Source: Comamonadaceae bacterium UBA4962 (GTDB taxonomy: Bacteria > Pseudomonadota > Gammaproteobacteria > Burkholderiales > Burkholderiaceae_C). Taken from it: a DNA stretch of 64,000 nucleotides. The DNA lies in the NCBI GenBank assembly GCA_002397315.1, contig DHAE01000001.1, positions 16,403 through 80,402 of the forward strand, given 5' to 3'. The position numbers were made by a program, and so were the translations under genes. Below are positions 63,194-64,000 of the stretch, piece by piece (position 1 is the first letter of the stretch; each line of letters opens with the position of its first letter). The notes below the pieces were generated by a model, which was not told the DNA's origin, ran no database searches, and was given only the letters and a program-made list of their open reading frames with translations.

Positions 63194-64000
63194 TCAGCGC
63201 CCGTAGCCGCCACCGCCGCCGCGCGGGCCGCGGTTGCCGCCACGGCCACCGCCGTAACCGCCGCCGCCACCACCGCCGCCGTAGCCGCCACCCCCGCCGC
63301 CACCGCTGCGGAAGCCGCCGCCGCGCCGGCCGCTGGACATGCTGTCCACGCTGGTGCGCATCGGATCGGGCTGGCCGCCGCCGCCGCCACCGCCGTGGCG
63401 CGAGGGGCCCAGGTGCGTGCCGAGCTGCGTGCCCAGATGGGCGTTCTCGCGCCGCGGCTGCAGGTCGTCGGAGCGGTGGCCGCCACCGCCGCCGCCTTCG
63501 GCGCGGGGAGCGCGGTTGCCGCGCGGCGCGTTGCCGGCGTTGCCGCCGCCATTGCCGCTGCCGTAGCCGCGCTGCTGGCCGCCGTGGCCGCCGGCGCGCG
63601 GGCCGTTGCCCTGTGCGGAGGCGCCGCCGCGGCTGCGCGGGGGCTTCTGGCCGCCGCCGTTGCCGCCGCCGCCGTCACCCTGGCCGGCCTGGGACTGGCC
63701 GCGTCCGCCGGACTTGCCGCCGCCGCTGCGCTCGCCCTGCGCTGCCTTGTTGGTGCGGATGCGCTCCATCATTTCGCTGCGCGCGGCCTTGGCGGCCGCC
63801 TGCATGACTTCGCGGCTCGGCGGCTTGCCGGCGCCGCCCCAGATGGTCTGGCGGCCCATGGCGATCGGCTCGGCCTTTTCGCCGGCTTCGGGGCCGAAGC
63901 CCTCGAGCACCTGGACCGGGATCTCCTGCTTGGTGAAGCGCTCGATCTCCATCATGAAGCCTTCTTCGTCCATGCAGACCAGGCTCACGGCCTCGCCGCT
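63194..64000 (-). CDS. rhlE: DEAD-box RNA helicase RhlE, C-terminal part
   Basis: ATP-dependent RNA helicase for ribosome and RNA remodelling. Only the last 268 codons are in the window; the frame is open to position 64000. It begins with the end of the helicase C domain (GEAVSLVCMDEEGFMMEIER, then FTKQEIPVQVLEGFGPEAGE), followed by a basic linker and a Gly/Arg/Asn-rich low-complexity tail of over 170 residues ending in RGG and GGYGGGG repeats, typical of RNA-binding tails. The upstream helicase core cannot be checked. Confidence 0.88.
   Translation of the reverse strand, partial: SGEAVSLVCMDEEGFMMEIERFTKQEIPVQVLEGFGPEAGEKAEPIAMGRQTIWGGAGKPPSREVMQAAAKAARSEMMERIRTNKAAQGERSGGGKSGGRGQSQAGQGDGGGGNGGGQKPPRSRGGASAQGNGPRAGGHGGQQRGYGSGNGGGNAGNAPRGNRAPRAEGGGGGGHRSDDLQPRRENAHLGTQLGTHLGPSRHGGGGGGGQPDPMRTSVDSMSSGRRGGGFRSGGGGGGGYGGGGGGGGYGGGRGGNRGPRGGGGGYGR

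Overview
This 64 kb window is GC-rich chromosomal DNA of a betaproteobacterium, most likely Burkholderiales/Comamonadaceae and close to Acidovorax/Paracidovorax. That placement is an inference from gene content: PhaR and 3-hydroxybutyrate dehydrogenase (PHB metabolism), orphan Bug/TctC receptors, an EarP-type EF-P with Arg32, and the uvrC-pgsA-hup-tRNA-ppiD order. No database search was possible. Genes are dense and most of the window is core genome. I see no insertion sequence, prophage, CRISPR array or recognised defence operon.

Layout. 0-14 kb: serB (partial), a membrane protein and mfd on the minus strand; ispD-ispF; an OmpR/EnvZ-type two-component pair; a SIMPL-domain protein; 3-hydroxybutyrate dehydrogenase; an alpha/beta hydrolase overlapping a RelA-type (p)ppGpp synthetase; then tRNA-Val(GAC). 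14.1-16.4 kb: an AT-richer patch directly 3' of that tRNA with an unknown winged-helix-like gene, a 40-codon gene and apparently decayed sequence, probably an old island remnant. 16.4-24.8 kb: two small glycine-rich exported proteins, OsmC, a TctA/TctB transporter with degradative HMG-CoA reductase and a divergent MocR regulator (probable mevalonate use), a DJ-1-like protein with a polyserine tract and small exported proteins. 24.9-34.8 kb: phaR, rimO, mntH, a citrate-type MFS transporter, a DMT exporter, an AraC regulator, and lysR-earP-efp. 34.9-39.2 kb: CoA-transferase, HMG-CoA-lyase-like enzyme and two Bug receptors.

39.5-49.1 kb is a peptide-scavenging operon: RpiR regulator, isoaspartyl peptidase, GsiABCD-like ABC importer, DmpA-like aminopeptidase and DppA-like D-aminopeptidase. 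Its gsiC-like permease has a one-base frameshift. 49.2-64 kb: aspartate/glutamate racemase family protein, uvrC, pgsA, hup, tRNA-Val(TAC), ppiD, tRNA-His, a ParD-like/methionine aminopeptidase pair behind a perfect palindrome, a glycine-rich secreted protein, a second adhesin-E-like protein, tRNA-Arg(TCT), a KefB/YbaL-type antiporter, an M14 lipoprotein carboxypeptidase and the 3' end of rhlE.

The best leads are the ParD-like/MetAP pair, a 114-nt hairpin repeat present twice in convergent 3' gaps, the frameshifted permease, the tRNA-Val patch, and the possible functional link between the HMG-CoA reductase locus (17-21 kb) and the HMG-CoA lyase/Bug locus (35-39 kb).
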